Shown in pieces: positions 36,901 to 45,228 of a DNA stretch of 64,000 nt. Positions within the stretch are counted from its first letter, which is position 1. Each line of letters starts with the position of its first letter. A program made the translations under genes and the position numbers. This DNA is from UBA2365 sp964594045 (GTDB lineage: Bacteria > Bacteroidota > Bacteroidia > Chitinophagales > Saprospiraceae): contig CAZQKR010000014.1 in the NCBI GenBank assembly GCA_964594045.1, forward strand, positions 34,576-98,575, written 5' to 3'. The notes below the pieces were generated by a model. The model was not told the origin of the DNA. It saw only the letters and a list, made by a program, of their open reading frames with translations, and searched no databases.

Positions 36901-37124
36901 TGTTTACGGAAAATGTGATTTTACTGACGGCAGGTATGGTCACTGGCACACTGTTGGCAGTATTGAGCCTGATCCCATCTTTTTTATCGCCTGGTTATGC
37001 TTTTCCTAAGTGTTTTGTGTTTATCATCATTCTCCTGGTTTTTATCCATGCATTGTGCTGGATATATTTCCCGTTGAGGAAAGCGCTGAAAAACAACATT
37101 GTAAATGCGTTGCGTAAGGAATAG
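33996..37124 (+). CDS. large FtsX-like ABC transporter permease
   Basis: 1042 residues from a TTG codon 4 bp after the ATPase stop. The first membrane helix (about 15-38, containing TVLAGIMLTTAIITGALVVG) lies right at the start, so translation must begin here or very near. The architecture is duplicated: helix, a periplasmic domain of about 450 residues, three helices (near 500-630), a second helix (about 665-685), a second periplasmic domain and three final helices (near 920-1040), each with an FtsX core (EIALLMALGFTRKKI). This double-length form resembles the LolCE/MacB-like permeases of Planctomycetes and Bacteroidota. The substrate is unknown; export of lipoproteins or of the operon's exported proteins is conceivable. 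Confidence 0.88.
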   Translation: MNKVRYILQSIRYYRRQHLTVLAGIMLTTAIITGALVVGDSIKYSLRKITEARLGQIQYVLQTNDGFVRSKLADELASELSVKAASVMLQKGVTINPDKDLRINHSQVIGIDPGFWSMNGLQMPDLNHDEAIINIQAAEKLGLKVNDDIVIRVEKISVIPVNSPFSVEEVPSVSFRLKVKYIADDDHLGRFSLKSNQVAPYNIFIPKTLLWEAMELHGLANAILIGGPTDHSADTFNKAIKKLWQPEDAGIDLRKLDDQGNFEMTSGRIFIDTQISSTIIQQKLPVQTVLSYLVNTIQHKSAETPYSFVSAVSDNFYGKEIREKDIIINRWLADDLQATEGDTIELTYYIIDPLQNLREKSSEFVVKEIIPTKQELVDRSLMPRFPGFAKAVSCMEWNSNIPVEMKRIRDKDETYWNEFRGTPKALISIKAGHQIWNNKFGEYTAIRFNDSIFDQPSDINQIASEILKTISPSDLNLIVADVKQAGIEASQNGVDFGQLFLGLSFFVILAGILLTGMLYVLSLQRRQTETGILISAGFTQKNILNYRLLENLAIILAGSLLGVIAGIGYNYILLEAINSLWNDMLRTSMVHVSIRYETLFTGFMSSVILSFLVIYGITVKNLKQTVVSLINSGTTTPKAGKHHSGRNRMSNLTSLAIQNALHNKARSLTTIVLLALGVFVLVLTAANRKIVTDTDSGNSSGTGGYQLWAESSVPFDYNIDTKEGREKLGLNNDPVFEDVTFYPMLALDGDDASCLNLNQVSSPTILGINPAILDSRNSFSFDQLAPSVNEREPWKALNKFYGKNIIPAFADQTVITWGLMKNVGDTLLYTNESGEELRIVLIGGLSASVFQGNIMISASNFKEHFPSINYSRLMLIDMPSPKKNEVSSQLSQYFQDHGMDITSATDRLNQFNSVSNTYLSVFMILGGLGLLIGTIGMGIILYRNMLERRQEIALLMALGFTRKKISYLLFTENVILLTAGMVTGTLLAVLSLIPSFLSPGYAFPKCFVFIIILLVFIHALCWIYFPLRKALKNNIVNALRKE

Positions 37125-37685
37125 GCCAGAATTACGGTAATGTATCAGCTGCTAAGCCAGCCTTTCGTTTACTTTCCTTCCTGACTTGTTCCTGTTGGTG
37201 GTTTTTATTGTAGAGTGAGACTCTTTGTGTCATTTGCCTATGGCTCTGTACACTTTATGGAAAAATCTTCAACCGCAGAGTTCGCAAAGGAAGAACCGCA
37301 AAGATCCGCCAAGAATACATTCCCATGACTAAACGTACTGTTCTGACTTTTACTTTTCAGGGCTTCTGATCACTTAGTTTGAACAGATCAGAATATGAAA
37401 ATGGTTTTTAAACATCAGTGACACTCTTTGCGGACTTTGCGAATGGCTCTGCGGGCTTTGCGGTTAAATTTTGCGGTAAAATCTTCAACCGCAGAGGTCG
37501 CAAAGGAAGAACCGCAAAGATCCGCCAAGAATACATTCCCATGACTAAACGTACTGTTCTGACTTTTACTTTTCAGGGCTTCTGATCACTTAGTTTGAAC
37601 AGATCAGAAAATGATAATGGTTCTTAAACATCTGGTGAGTCTCTTTGCGGACTTTGCGAATGGCTCTGCGGGCTTTGCGGTTAAA

Positions 37686-38181
37686 TCTTCAACTGCAGAG
37701 ATCAAAAAGTAATGAACCGCAAAGATTACATTCCATTGGCTACCCGTTTTATCCCTTTTTTCAATAAAGCCACATTAAAATTGATAAGCAGCCCCAAATT
37801 GAAATTTCCCAATTTTAAATAAGTCAGAGTTTGTGCCAGGTGTACATCATTAAGCGCATCCACACTTTTAATTTCAATGACCACTTTATTTTCAACCAAC
37901 AGATCAATTCTGTAGCCAAAATCCAACTTCACTTCTTCAAAAATCAGAGGCATTGGCTTCTCCTTTTCCACACTTAATCCCTCCTTTCGCAAAACATAAT
38001 ACAGGCACTCCTGATAAGCACTTTCAAGCAAACCCGGTCCAAGAGCATTATGTACCTTAATGGCCGACCCTATAATTATGTTTGAAATATCGTTTTCTGT
38101 CATTTACTTAATATTTATCTTTCGAGTTCGCAGTGACTTTTAAAGGACTTTGCGAATGGCGCTGCGCTCTTTGCGATAAAA
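37686..38181. mobile_element. gene-bearing unit of the array (GxxExxY unit)
   Basis: The left end (CAACTGCAGAGATCAAAAAG, GAACCGCAAAGATTACATTCC read in parts) and right end (CAGTGAC, GGACTTTGCGAATGGCGCTG) match the ends of the neighbouring 216-bp units, but the core is replaced by the gene at 37726-38103. The gene's last codons overlap the repeat-derived left end. It therefore looks like the long parent form of a MITE-like element, or a unit that captured the gene. No transposase or target duplication was identified. Confidence 0.55.
37726..38103 (-). CDS. GxxExxY family protein, PD-(D/E)XK nuclease-like fold
   Basis: 125 residues, normal length for the family. The name motif is G24-x2-E27-x2-Y30 in GPGLLESAYQECL. 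A nuclease-like core GYRIDLLVENKVVIEIKS gives Asp67, Glu77 and Lys79 in the D-x(n)-E-x-K arrangement of PD-(D/E)XK enzymes. The biological role of the family is not established. The gene sits inside one unit of a tandem inverted-end repeat array, with its 3' end running into the repeat. In Bacteroidota these genes are commonly found amid such GCAAAG-type repeats, which suggests linkage between the protein and the element. Confidence 0.88.
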   Translation of the reverse strand: MTENDISNIIIGSAIKVHNALGPGLLESAYQECLYYVLRKEGLSVEKEKPMPLIFEEVKLDFGYRIDLLVENKVVIEIKSVDALNDVHLAQTLTYLKLGNFNLGLLINFNVALLKKGIKRVANGM

Positions 38182-38937
38182 TCATCAACCGCAAAGGTCG
38201 CAAAGAAATGAACCGCAAAGATTCGCAAAGAATACATTACCCTGGCTCAACATATTGTTCTGACTTTTACTTTTCAGGGCTTCTGATCACTTAGTTTGAA
38301 CAGATCAGAATATGAAAATGGTTTTTAAACATCAGTGACACTCTTTGCGGACTTTGCGAATGGCTCTGCGGGCTTTGCGGTTAAATTTTGCGGTAAAATC
38401 TTCAACCGCAGAGGTCGCAAAGGAAGAACCGCAAAGATCCGCCAAGAATACATTCCCATGACTAAACGTACTGTTCTGACTTTTACTTTTCAGGGCTTCT
38501 GATCACTTAGTTTGAACAGATCAGAAAATGATAATGGTTCTTAAACATCTGGTGAGTCTCTTTGCGGACTTTGCGAATGGCTCTGCGGGCTTTGCGGTTA
38601 AATTTTGCGGTAAAATCTTCAACCGCAGAGGTCGCAAAGGAAGAACCGCAAAGATCCGCCAAGAATATATTCTCCTGGCTAAACGTATTGATCTGACTTT
38701 TACTTTTCAGGGCTTCTGATCACTTAGTTTGAACAGATCAGAATATGAAAATGGTTTTTAAACATCAGTGACACTCTTTGCGGACTTTGCGAATGGCTCT
38801 GCGGGCTTTGCGGTTAAATTTTGCGGTAAAATCTTCAACCGCAGAGGTCGCAAAGGAAGAACCGCAAAGATCCGCCAAGAATATATTCTCCTGGCTAAAC
38901 ATACTATTCCTTCCTGGCATATACTTTCAGGGCTTCA

Positions 38938-39087
38938 CCTATTTTAGTATTAACCTGTCAATATTTCAAAATACTTCCAATTTCTGAGTTTGATTGATGC
39001 CTGTTATCTATTTTTTCCACAAATTTTATTCTCACCAACCTTATTTCTATATTGTACAAAACTGTAATTTGAGCTATCCGTTTACAA
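38938..39087. other. gap between repeat array and GH92 gene
   Basis: AT-rich, short; nothing recognisable, and no terminator-like hairpin was found after the GH92 stop. Confidence 0.4.
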
Positions 39088-42042
39088 TCATTCAATCTGA
39101 ATTTCGTCGGTGAAGATCCATGCTTTTGAACCGGCTCCGACATGCCAGTCCGGACATATACCAATATTTTCTGCGTGGATCCTGAGGTATCTGGCATTGA
39201 CCTTCAGACCATCCAAAGTAAAGTCCCTGATCGATGTCCCGCTGGAATTGAGAGGGAAATCATTCTTAATCGCCCCGATTTCAGAAAAATTCTTCCCATC
39301 CTGTGAGCTGTAAAAACGGATATTTTTTGGAAACCAGATCCAGGAATAGGGACTTTGCAACATACCGATCTTAATGGTTTTGATATCCCTTGCGGATTTC
39401 AGATCGATGGTTCCGATAAAATCATCCCCGTAATAGCCCTGCCAGCGACCTGATGAAAAGCTGTCATTTCCCCTTAAAAGATCAATAAGACCATCTTTCC
39501 CACCTCCGCTATACTGAGCGCTGAACGGAAACTCTGTGGTGACCTCCCATTCATGATGTATTTTTGCAAACTCTGCCGTTTCAACCTGACTTTTATTTTT
39601 GTCATCATCCTGAGCGTAAAACTCGATTTTCACTGCATTGCTCACCGGAACCGGGTCTGTATACTGTTTCCATTTAGTTGGTTTTGCCCCGGGATAGATC
39701 ATTCTGTAGAAAATTTCAGCTGCTGGATCCACATGAAAAATACCCAGTTCAAAAGACTCCTTGAAGCTCATGGCCGGAGGATGGATATAGGGTTGTTCCA
39801 CAAAACCTGTAGCATCAATGGCAGAAACAGGCCTGTCTTCAGGATTCATACCCCATTCTGACCTCAATTCGGGTCCGGTCAGAAACACGACTTTACCACC
39901 TGCGATCAGATCGCTGTGTCGAAGGTATGATTTCGGATAGATTTTTTTATTCAATTCAACCGCATTGATGTATTTAACTTGCTTTGCACTCTTGAATTGC
40001 TCAATGATAAGATGGTTGCCATTCTCAAAATTGATCACCACCCGGGGAAACTGTGGCATGCCGATCACATAATCTTCGCTTCCCGGAGTGACCGGGTAAA
40101 ACCCAAGCGCTGAAAATACGTACCATGCAGACATCTGCCCGCAATCTTCATTTCCGGACAGTCCATCAGGTTTTGCCCCGTACATTTCATCCATGATCCG
40201 CTGTACAATTTCCTGCGTTTTCCAGGGCTTGCCGATGTAATTGTAGAGATAAGCCATGTGGTGGCTTGGTTCATTGCCGTGTGCATACTGGCCTATCAAT
40301 CCGGTGATATCTGGCTGATGTCTTCCTTTCAGATCTGAATCGGTAGTAAACAATTGGTCCAGTTTGCTCTCAAATTCTTTTTCCCCGCCCATGATCTTAA
40401 TCAATCCCGATATATCCTGAGGAGCAAAGAACAGATACTGCCATGCATTGGCTTCCGTATAATTAAAATCCACTTCCAGCGGATCAAAAGGCGTCCTGAA
40501 CCCCCCATTCAATTTAGGTCTGAAAAAACCGGAAACAGGATCGTAAATGTTTTTATAGTATTGTCCCCTGAACCTGTATTTGTTGATGTCTTTTTTCTTC
40601 TTCAAATCTGTGGCAGTCTGGTAAATGCACCAGTCATCGTATGCATATTCGAGCGTTTTGGAAACGGATTCCGAAACCTTATCGGAAGGCATATATCCTT
40701 TTTGACGGTAAAACTCCAGTTCAGGAATACTCTGTTCCATACTCGCTTTCATTGCAGCATAAGCTTGATCCCTGTCAAAGCCGGTTATCCCTTTTTTGAT
40801 GGCATCAGCGATGACCGGTATAGCATGTGCACCGATCATGCAATTGGTCTCATTGCAGGCCAGTTCCCATACAGGAAGAATACCCGTCTGTTCGTAATGG
40901 CCGATAAAGGTTTTCATGATATCCCCGGTTCTTTCCTGTTCGATCAGTGTATACAGCGGGTGCAAAGCCCGGAAGGTATCCCAGAGCGAAAATACAGTGT
41001 ACCTGTTGCCATCAGTGGTCTGGTAGATTTTATGATCCATACCCCTGTATCTTCCATCGACGTCATTGAGCAGGTTGGGTACGATCATGGTATGGTACAG
41101 GGCAGTGTAAAACTTGATATTGTCTTCCTTTTCCCCTCCGAAAACCTGAATTTTGGACAGTTGTTTTTCCCATTTTTCTTTGGCTGAAAGGTAGATCTCT
41201 TCAAATCCCTTACCGGATGTCTCGGCTTCCAGATTTTTCCTTGCTCCCTCGATGTCAACAAATGAAATACCGACTTTAACAAGTATTTTTTCATTATCGC
41301 TCAGGTCAAACTGAAAATATCCTCTCAGGGAATCGCCTGTTAGTTCGTTGCCGGCCACTCTTTTCATGCCATTAAGCAAATCGTACTGTGCAATAGGTTT
41401 TGAAAAGCGCGCAACAAAATAGATTCTCTGGTCCTTTGCCCATGAAGAAGAATATCTGTAACCGGATATCTCGTTTTCACTCTCTACTTTAAGTGCCGAA
41501 GCCGTCACTTTGTCCCGGTGTTCCAGGTCAACCATAATGCCTCCTCTCCCCGCTCCGTAATAGGTGTATTGATGAACTCCGCATCTTTCTGTTGATGTCA
41601 GTGCAACATCAATATTATAGTCATCCAGATGTACTGTGTAAAGACCAGGACTTGCAGTTTCTTTTTTATGGCTGAACAGAGAACCCGGCTTTTTCATTTC
41701 ATATTTTTTGATTTCGCCCTGAAAAGGCAGGAACAGAATATCTGCATAATCCGGCACTCCGGTACCGCTCAAATGTGTATGGGAAAATCCATAAACAATG
41801 GTATCTGAATAATGGTATCCGCTGCAGCCATCCCACCCGGTAAGCCTGGTATCAGGGCTCAGTTGTACCATTCCAAAAGGGCAGACCGCTCCCGGATAAG
41901 TATGGCCGTGTCCTCCGGTTCCGATGAAAGGATCGACGTAATTGGTATAGGACTGTGCATTGATCGATCCGGATATTAAAAACATCCATATCAAAAGGCA
42001 GACTGAACAGGCTTTTGTTAAAATCTTAAATGATTTCATCAT
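39088..42042 (-). CDS. GH92 alpha-mannosidase-like glycoside hydrolase with C-terminal F5/8 type C domain
   Basis: 984 residues with a signal peptide ending near SGSINAQ. The GH92 start YVDPFIGTGGHGHTYPGA and the GFSHTHLSGTG loop are followed by the (alpha/alpha)6 catalytic domain with GNEDCGQMSAWYVFSALGFY near residue 625. After about residue 740 come a chitobiase-like C-terminal beta domain (AAEIFYRMIYPGAKPT) and an F5/8 type C carbohydrate-binding domain (SSGRWQGYYGDDF to the end). GH92 enzymes are calcium-dependent exo-alpha-mannosidases, usually acting on N-glycans or yeast mannan. Periplasmic or surface. A ROK sugar kinase gene lies 122 bp upstream on the same strand, suggesting a glycan-use pair. 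Confidence 0.94.
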   Translation of the reverse strand: MMKSFKILTKACSVCLLIWMFLISGSINAQSYTNYVDPFIGTGGHGHTYPGAVCPFGMVQLSPDTRLTGWDGCSGYHYSDTIVYGFSHTHLSGTGVPDYADILFLPFQGEIKKYEMKKPGSLFSHKKETASPGLYTVHLDDYNIDVALTSTERCGVHQYTYYGAGRGGIMVDLEHRDKVTASALKVESENEISGYRYSSSWAKDQRIYFVARFSKPIAQYDLLNGMKRVAGNELTGDSLRGYFQFDLSDNEKILVKVGISFVDIEGARKNLEAETSGKGFEEIYLSAKEKWEKQLSKIQVFGGEKEDNIKFYTALYHTMIVPNLLNDVDGRYRGMDHKIYQTTDGNRYTVFSLWDTFRALHPLYTLIEQERTGDIMKTFIGHYEQTGILPVWELACNETNCMIGAHAIPVIADAIKKGITGFDRDQAYAAMKASMEQSIPELEFYRQKGYMPSDKVSESVSKTLEYAYDDWCIYQTATDLKKKKDINKYRFRGQYYKNIYDPVSGFFRPKLNGGFRTPFDPLEVDFNYTEANAWQYLFFAPQDISGLIKIMGGEKEFESKLDQLFTTDSDLKGRHQPDITGLIGQYAHGNEPSHHMAYLYNYIGKPWKTQEIVQRIMDEMYGAKPDGLSGNEDCGQMSAWYVFSALGFYPVTPGSEDYVIGMPQFPRVVINFENGNHLIIEQFKSAKQVKYINAVELNKKIYPKSYLRHSDLIAGGKVVFLTGPELRSEWGMNPEDRPVSAIDATGFVEQPYIHPPAMSFKESFELGIFHVDPAAEIFYRMIYPGAKPTKWKQYTDPVPVSNAVKIEFYAQDDDKNKSQVETAEFAKIHHEWEVTTEFPFSAQYSGGGKDGLIDLLRGNDSFSSGRWQGYYGDDFIGTIDLKSARDIKTIKIGMLQSPYSWIWFPKNIRFYSSQDGKNFSEIGAIKNDFPLNSSGTSIRDFTLDGLKVNARYLRIHAENIGICPDWHVGAGSKAWIFTDEIQIE

Positions 42043-42164
42043 GTTTTTCTTTATTTAAATCAATTCGTGTGACCGGTTGTCTGAATTTATAAAATACCGG
42101 CAATGTCTAAAATGATCATTGCCTGCTTCAGGAAAATGACCTTTTTGCACATTGAGGGTAAATT

Positions 42165-43127
42165 TTATTTTTTATGTTTTTCCAGTTCATTCCAGGCAAG
42201 TGCTGCAGCACCGAGTATTGCAGCATTGTTACCATCAAGTCCTGAAGGCAGTATCTCTATCTTATTTTTGTATATGGCCAGAAGATTTTCTTCCAGATAT
42301 TTTCTCAGCGGTTCAAATATCAGCGGACCGGCAGCAGCCATTCCCCCAAAAAGCACGATATGAGAAGGACTGGTGACTGCAGCCACATTGGCCAGTGCTT
42401 TACCCAGTTCTTTTCCCGCCAAACGGAATGCTTCCCTGGCAACGACATCACCTTCCAATGCAGCGATCTCAATCATTTTACCGGTCAGGTTTTCATAAGG
42501 AATGTTCTCCAGCTTCCCTGCCATTTTCTGTTCCTCGTGCATGAAAATGACACTTTTACGAAGTCCCGTAACAGAGGAATAGGTTTCCAGGCAACCCTTA
42601 CGTCCGCAACCGCACAGGCGGCCACCAGGGGTACTTGTCATATGGCCTATCTCACCGGCAAAACCGTCATGACCATAGATCAGTTGACCGTTGGCCACTA
42701 CCCCGCTGCCCACGCCTGTTCCCAGTGTGATCATGACAAAATCCTTCAGTTCGCCGGCAACTCCGAATTTCATCTCACCTATGGCTGCTGCGTTTGCATC
42801 GTTGGTGAGAAAAACCGGGATTCCCAGACGATTGTGCAATTCACCTGCCACATCGATCTTTCCTTTCCACGCCAGGTTTGGCGCAAATTCGATCATACCG
42901 GAGTAATAATTGCCATTTGGCGCTCCTATCCCCATTGCATTCAGGTTGGCACCTGTATTGGAGATCAGGGAACGTGCATCCTGGGCAACCTGATTTGCAA
43001 ATGATTCAAATTCCGGAAAGTCCGTAGTGCGAAGGTGTGTTCTGGAGAGTATCGTTCCTTTTTTATCGACCAGTGCGATATCCGTATTGGTGCCGCCTAT
43101 ATCGATCCCTATAACTGCTTCTTTCAT
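42165..43127 (-). CDS. ROK family sugar kinase (glucokinase-like)
   Basis: 320 residues. The ATP phosphate motif IGIDIGGTNTDIALVD is at the start, the catalytic Asp is in LTNDANAAAIGE, and GTGVGSGVV is the phosphate-binding turn. The ROK zinc motif GEIGHMTSTPGGRLCGCGRK continues to the CLETY cysteine (CGCGxxGCxE), as in glucokinase and N-acetylglucosamine kinases. Cytoplasmic. It phosphorylates a hexose such as glucose, mannose or GlcNAc; the exact sugar cannot be told from sequence. It lies upstream of the GH92 gene and may be co-transcribed to trap the released sugar. Confidence 0.92.
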   Translation of the reverse strand: MKEAVIGIDIGGTNTDIALVDKKGTILSRTHLRTTDFPEFESFANQVAQDARSLISNTGANLNAMGIGAPNGNYYSGMIEFAPNLAWKGKIDVAGELHNRLGIPVFLTNDANAAAIGEMKFGVAGELKDFVMITLGTGVGSGVVANGQLIYGHDGFAGEIGHMTSTPGGRLCGCGRKGCLETYSSVTGLRKSVIFMHEEQKMAGKLENIPYENLTGKMIEIAALEGDVVAREAFRLAGKELGKALANVAAVTSPSHIVLFGGMAAAGPLIFEPLRKYLEENLLAIYKNKIEILPSGLDGNNAAILGAAALAWNELEKHKK

Positions 43128-43263
43128 ATAAAAAAATTAAAAATAAACCATTCTGCAGGAAGGTTGATCAACCAAACTGCAGCTCTATCAGCCGGATTTA
43201 ACCCCGAAATTATTTAATTGCAAATTTTGTGCCTGAATACTCAATTTACATTTGTTCAGACCA

Positions 43264-43305
43264 AAAGAAAAAAGACCGGCAAATCAGTTGACTGATCTGA
43301 CGGTC
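43264..43305 (-). terminator. intrinsic terminator of the DUF4199 gene
   Basis: On the minus strand the hairpin GACCGTCAGATCAGT / ACTGATTTGCCGGTC (43274-43305, two mismatches, two-base loop) is followed by TTTTTTCTTTT (43264-43273 and on). It lies 20 bp after the stop at 43325, classic rho-independent form. Confidence 0.75.
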
Positions 43306-43324
43306 ATTTGTTTGCTTTTCTTGC

Positions 43325-43849
43325 CTAAACGAGTTTTTCCAATTCGGGATCATTCTTTTTCATGATGGCTGCCATGATCAGAGCAATGATGATACCAGGC
43401 AGGAAGAGTCCCCATAACCAGCCTAAAAATACCTTTCCCGGACCAAATGAAATGCCATCCTCTTCTAACTGTTCGATGGCTGTGTCTGCAGCCTCATCAC
43501 CCATAAATCCTCTCATTTTATCCATAGCTTCAATGGCTTTATCCAACTGAATATCCAGCAGGCTGCTGTCTATGTAATTATAAAGTACATAAGAAAAAAT
43601 TGAAGCGAGTAATGTACCGATGCCATAGGTGAGGAAAATCGGTAGTAATACGTTTCCAAATGAGATAAAACCACCATTCTGATCTCTGGCTTCTTTACCT
43701 GCCTTGTACATAAAAAAGATGTATATCAGGATAACCGTCCATCCACCCCATGAAACTACGATACTTTTGTCAACAAAATAAAAAACCAGTGTGAGGATGA
43801 TCGCCACAACTCCGGCCAGAATACCATTTAAAATTCCAGAATTTTTCAT
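43325..43849 (-). CDS. DUF4199 family membrane protein
   Basis: 174 residues from the ATG at 43849 (MKNSGILNGI); the longer frame to 43924 would overlap the next gene's end and begins with an unlikely cysteine-rich stretch. Four hydrophobic helices (about 8-26, 33-50, 70-93 and 147-168) and an acidic loop between the third and fourth match DUF4199, a Bacteroidota inner-membrane family of unknown role. The motif GGFISFGNVLLPIFLTYG in the third helix is typical. It lies 43 bp downstream of a transporter gene and ends in an intrinsic terminator, so the two may share a transcript. Confidence 0.85.
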   Translation of the reverse strand: MKNSGILNGILAGVVAIILTLVFYFVDKSIVVSWGGWTVILIYIFFMYKAGKEARDQNGGFISFGNVLLPIFLTYGIGTLLASIFSYVLYNYIDSSLLDIQLDKAIEAMDKMRGFMGDEAADTAIEQLEEDGISFGPGKVFLGWLWGLFLPGIIIALIMAAIMKKNDPELEKLV

Positions 43850-43892
43850 AATGATCAATAGCGCTTTAGATGATAAATATAATAATTGAAAG

Positions 43893-45113
43893 TTAAACCA
43901 ACATAAACAGGTAATACAGACCAAAACCGGTTAAAAAAAGGATGCCGATCCAACTCAGATATTTCATAAAAAGATTGGGTCTGTGTTCCGCAGGAAAATC
44001 AGATCTGAAAACTAACATATAATTCATCACTGCAATGACAGGAGCTGTCAAAAAAGAAATAATGGTGGCCAGTTTAACCATCTGCCCCATAGTGGAAGTC
44101 AGGTATGCAATGAAAATTACTGCTCCGACTGCTACCAGGATCATAAAAAACCAGTAACCATTCCTGCCTCTCAACAAGATATGAGTGAACGGCTCCTTTT
44201 TCAAACTGGTCAAAACACGCGGAAATGCATCAAGACAGGTCAGTACTGTACTAACCATTGTGGTAATAGCGGCCAAAGCAACAATCGGATATGCCCAATC
44301 TCCCAGGTTTTTGGTAAAAATACCGATCACCTGCCTGGCAAAAACCGCACCGACAGGAGATACTTTCTCTTCCGATCCGAACAAGATCAATGCGCCTAAC
44401 AGCAAAAAACATAATGCAAGAAACATTGTTGCCCAATATCCGGTATTGAAATCAAAAAGGGAATCTTTCAGACTGATACTTCCTTTGCCCAGTTTGAGTT
44501 TTTCAACCACCCACATGGATTGCCAAACGGAAAGGTCGAAAGGTGCAGGCATCCATCCCACAAGGGAGATCAGAAACGCGATATGGATCTGGTTGGTAAA
44601 TTCAAATGACCCCCATCCCGGAAGTGGATTTTGAAATAATGCAACGACCAATGCAATGATGGTTGTCAGAGATAAAATGACTATGATGTACTTGATGAGG
44701 GAGTCCAGAAATTTATACTTGCCAATTCCCAGGATCAAACCGCTGACAGATAATATGATGATTGACCAGACGGTGGGATTACCCCATGAGGTGACCTCCT
44801 CAAATAAACCGGCAGTAACAACGGTCACTGCAGCCTGGATCCCGAACATCGTACCCAATGTGATGATACCAAAAAGTACGATCGCCCAATTACCCAGCCG
44901 ACGATAACCTTCGATCAGACTTTCCTGCCGGACATTGGCATATCTGACAGAAAATTCGAAAATGGGAAACTTCAACACATTGGCAAGTATGACCGCAATG
45001 ACCAGGGTAAGTCCGTAGTTGGCTCCCGCAGTTGTGGATTGAACCAGGTGAGATACACCAATCGCCGCTCCGGCAAACAGCAATCCGGGTCCCATTTTTT
45101 TGATGATATTCAT
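43893..45113 (-). CDS. NRAMP-related transporter with altered metal-site motifs
   Basis: 406 residues, about eleven membrane helices with the NRAMP order. The first helix GPGLLFAGAAIGVSHLVQST matches the family start, but the metal-binding DPGN is replaced by GVSH. In the sixth helix the usual MPH is MPAPFD (SLVGWMPAPFDLSVWQS). Loss of both motifs argues against canonical Mn/Fe uptake; Mg-selective NRAMP relatives and non-metal members show such changes. Inner membrane. The DUF4199 gene follows on the same strand. Upstream, a short palindrome at 45200-45228 separates it from the preceding operon. Confidence 0.85.
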   Translation of the reverse strand: MNIIKKMGPGLLFAGAAIGVSHLVQSTTAGANYGLTLVIAVILANVLKFPIFEFSVRYANVRQESLIEGYRRLGNWAIVLFGIITLGTMFGIQAAVTVVTAGLFEEVTSWGNPTVWSIIILSVSGLILGIGKYKFLDSLIKYIIVILSLTTIIALVVALFQNPLPGWGSFEFTNQIHIAFLISLVGWMPAPFDLSVWQSMWVVEKLKLGKGSISLKDSLFDFNTGYWATMFLALCFLLLGALILFGSEEKVSPVGAVFARQVIGIFTKNLGDWAYPIVALAAITTMVSTVLTCLDAFPRVLTSLKKEPFTHILLRGRNGYWFFMILVAVGAVIFIAYLTSTMGQMVKLATIISFLTAPVIAVMNYMLVFRSDFPAEHRPNLFMKYLSWIGILFLTGFGLYYLFMLV

Positions 45114-45199
45114 GCGATCATTTTTTTACTGAAAAATCTGAGCGATTCATTTAATAATCTGGTTAAAGTTATACTTGAACTGATATGACATATTTTACC

Positions 45200-45228
45200 C
45201 TTTTTCAGATACTTAATAACTGAAAAAG
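45200..45228. terminator. perfect 9-bp stem after the coiled-coil gene pair
   Basis: CTTTTTCAG (45200-45208) and CTGAAAAAG (45220-45228) form a perfect stem with an 11-base loop, adjoining the stop codon at 45229. The stem is AT-rich and lacks a clean T-tract, so it could instead be an operator upstream of the NRAMP-like gene. Confidence 0.35.

Larger units (their letters stand above)
37266..38937. repeat. tandem array of about 216-bp units with inverted ends
   Basis: Units begin with (A)TCTTCAACCGCAGAGG at 37266, 37482, 37686, 38182, 38399, 38616 and 38832; spacings are 216, 204, 496, 217, 217 and 216. A decayed unit precedes the first (about 37205-37265), and the last is truncated near 38937. 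Each normal unit has a left end with CCGCAGAG, CGCAAAG and CCGCAAAGA. A core of about 65 bases follows (with TTTTCAGGGCTTCTGATCAC). The right end is the inverted complement of the left (TCTTTGCGGACTTTGCGAA, then CTCTGCGG). The 496-bp unit carries a GxxExxY gene instead of the core. Confidence 0.85.

Noticed and set aside
37266..38937. CRISPR array
   Set aside because: Units are about 216 bp and nearly identical throughout, with no unique spacers and no cas genes.
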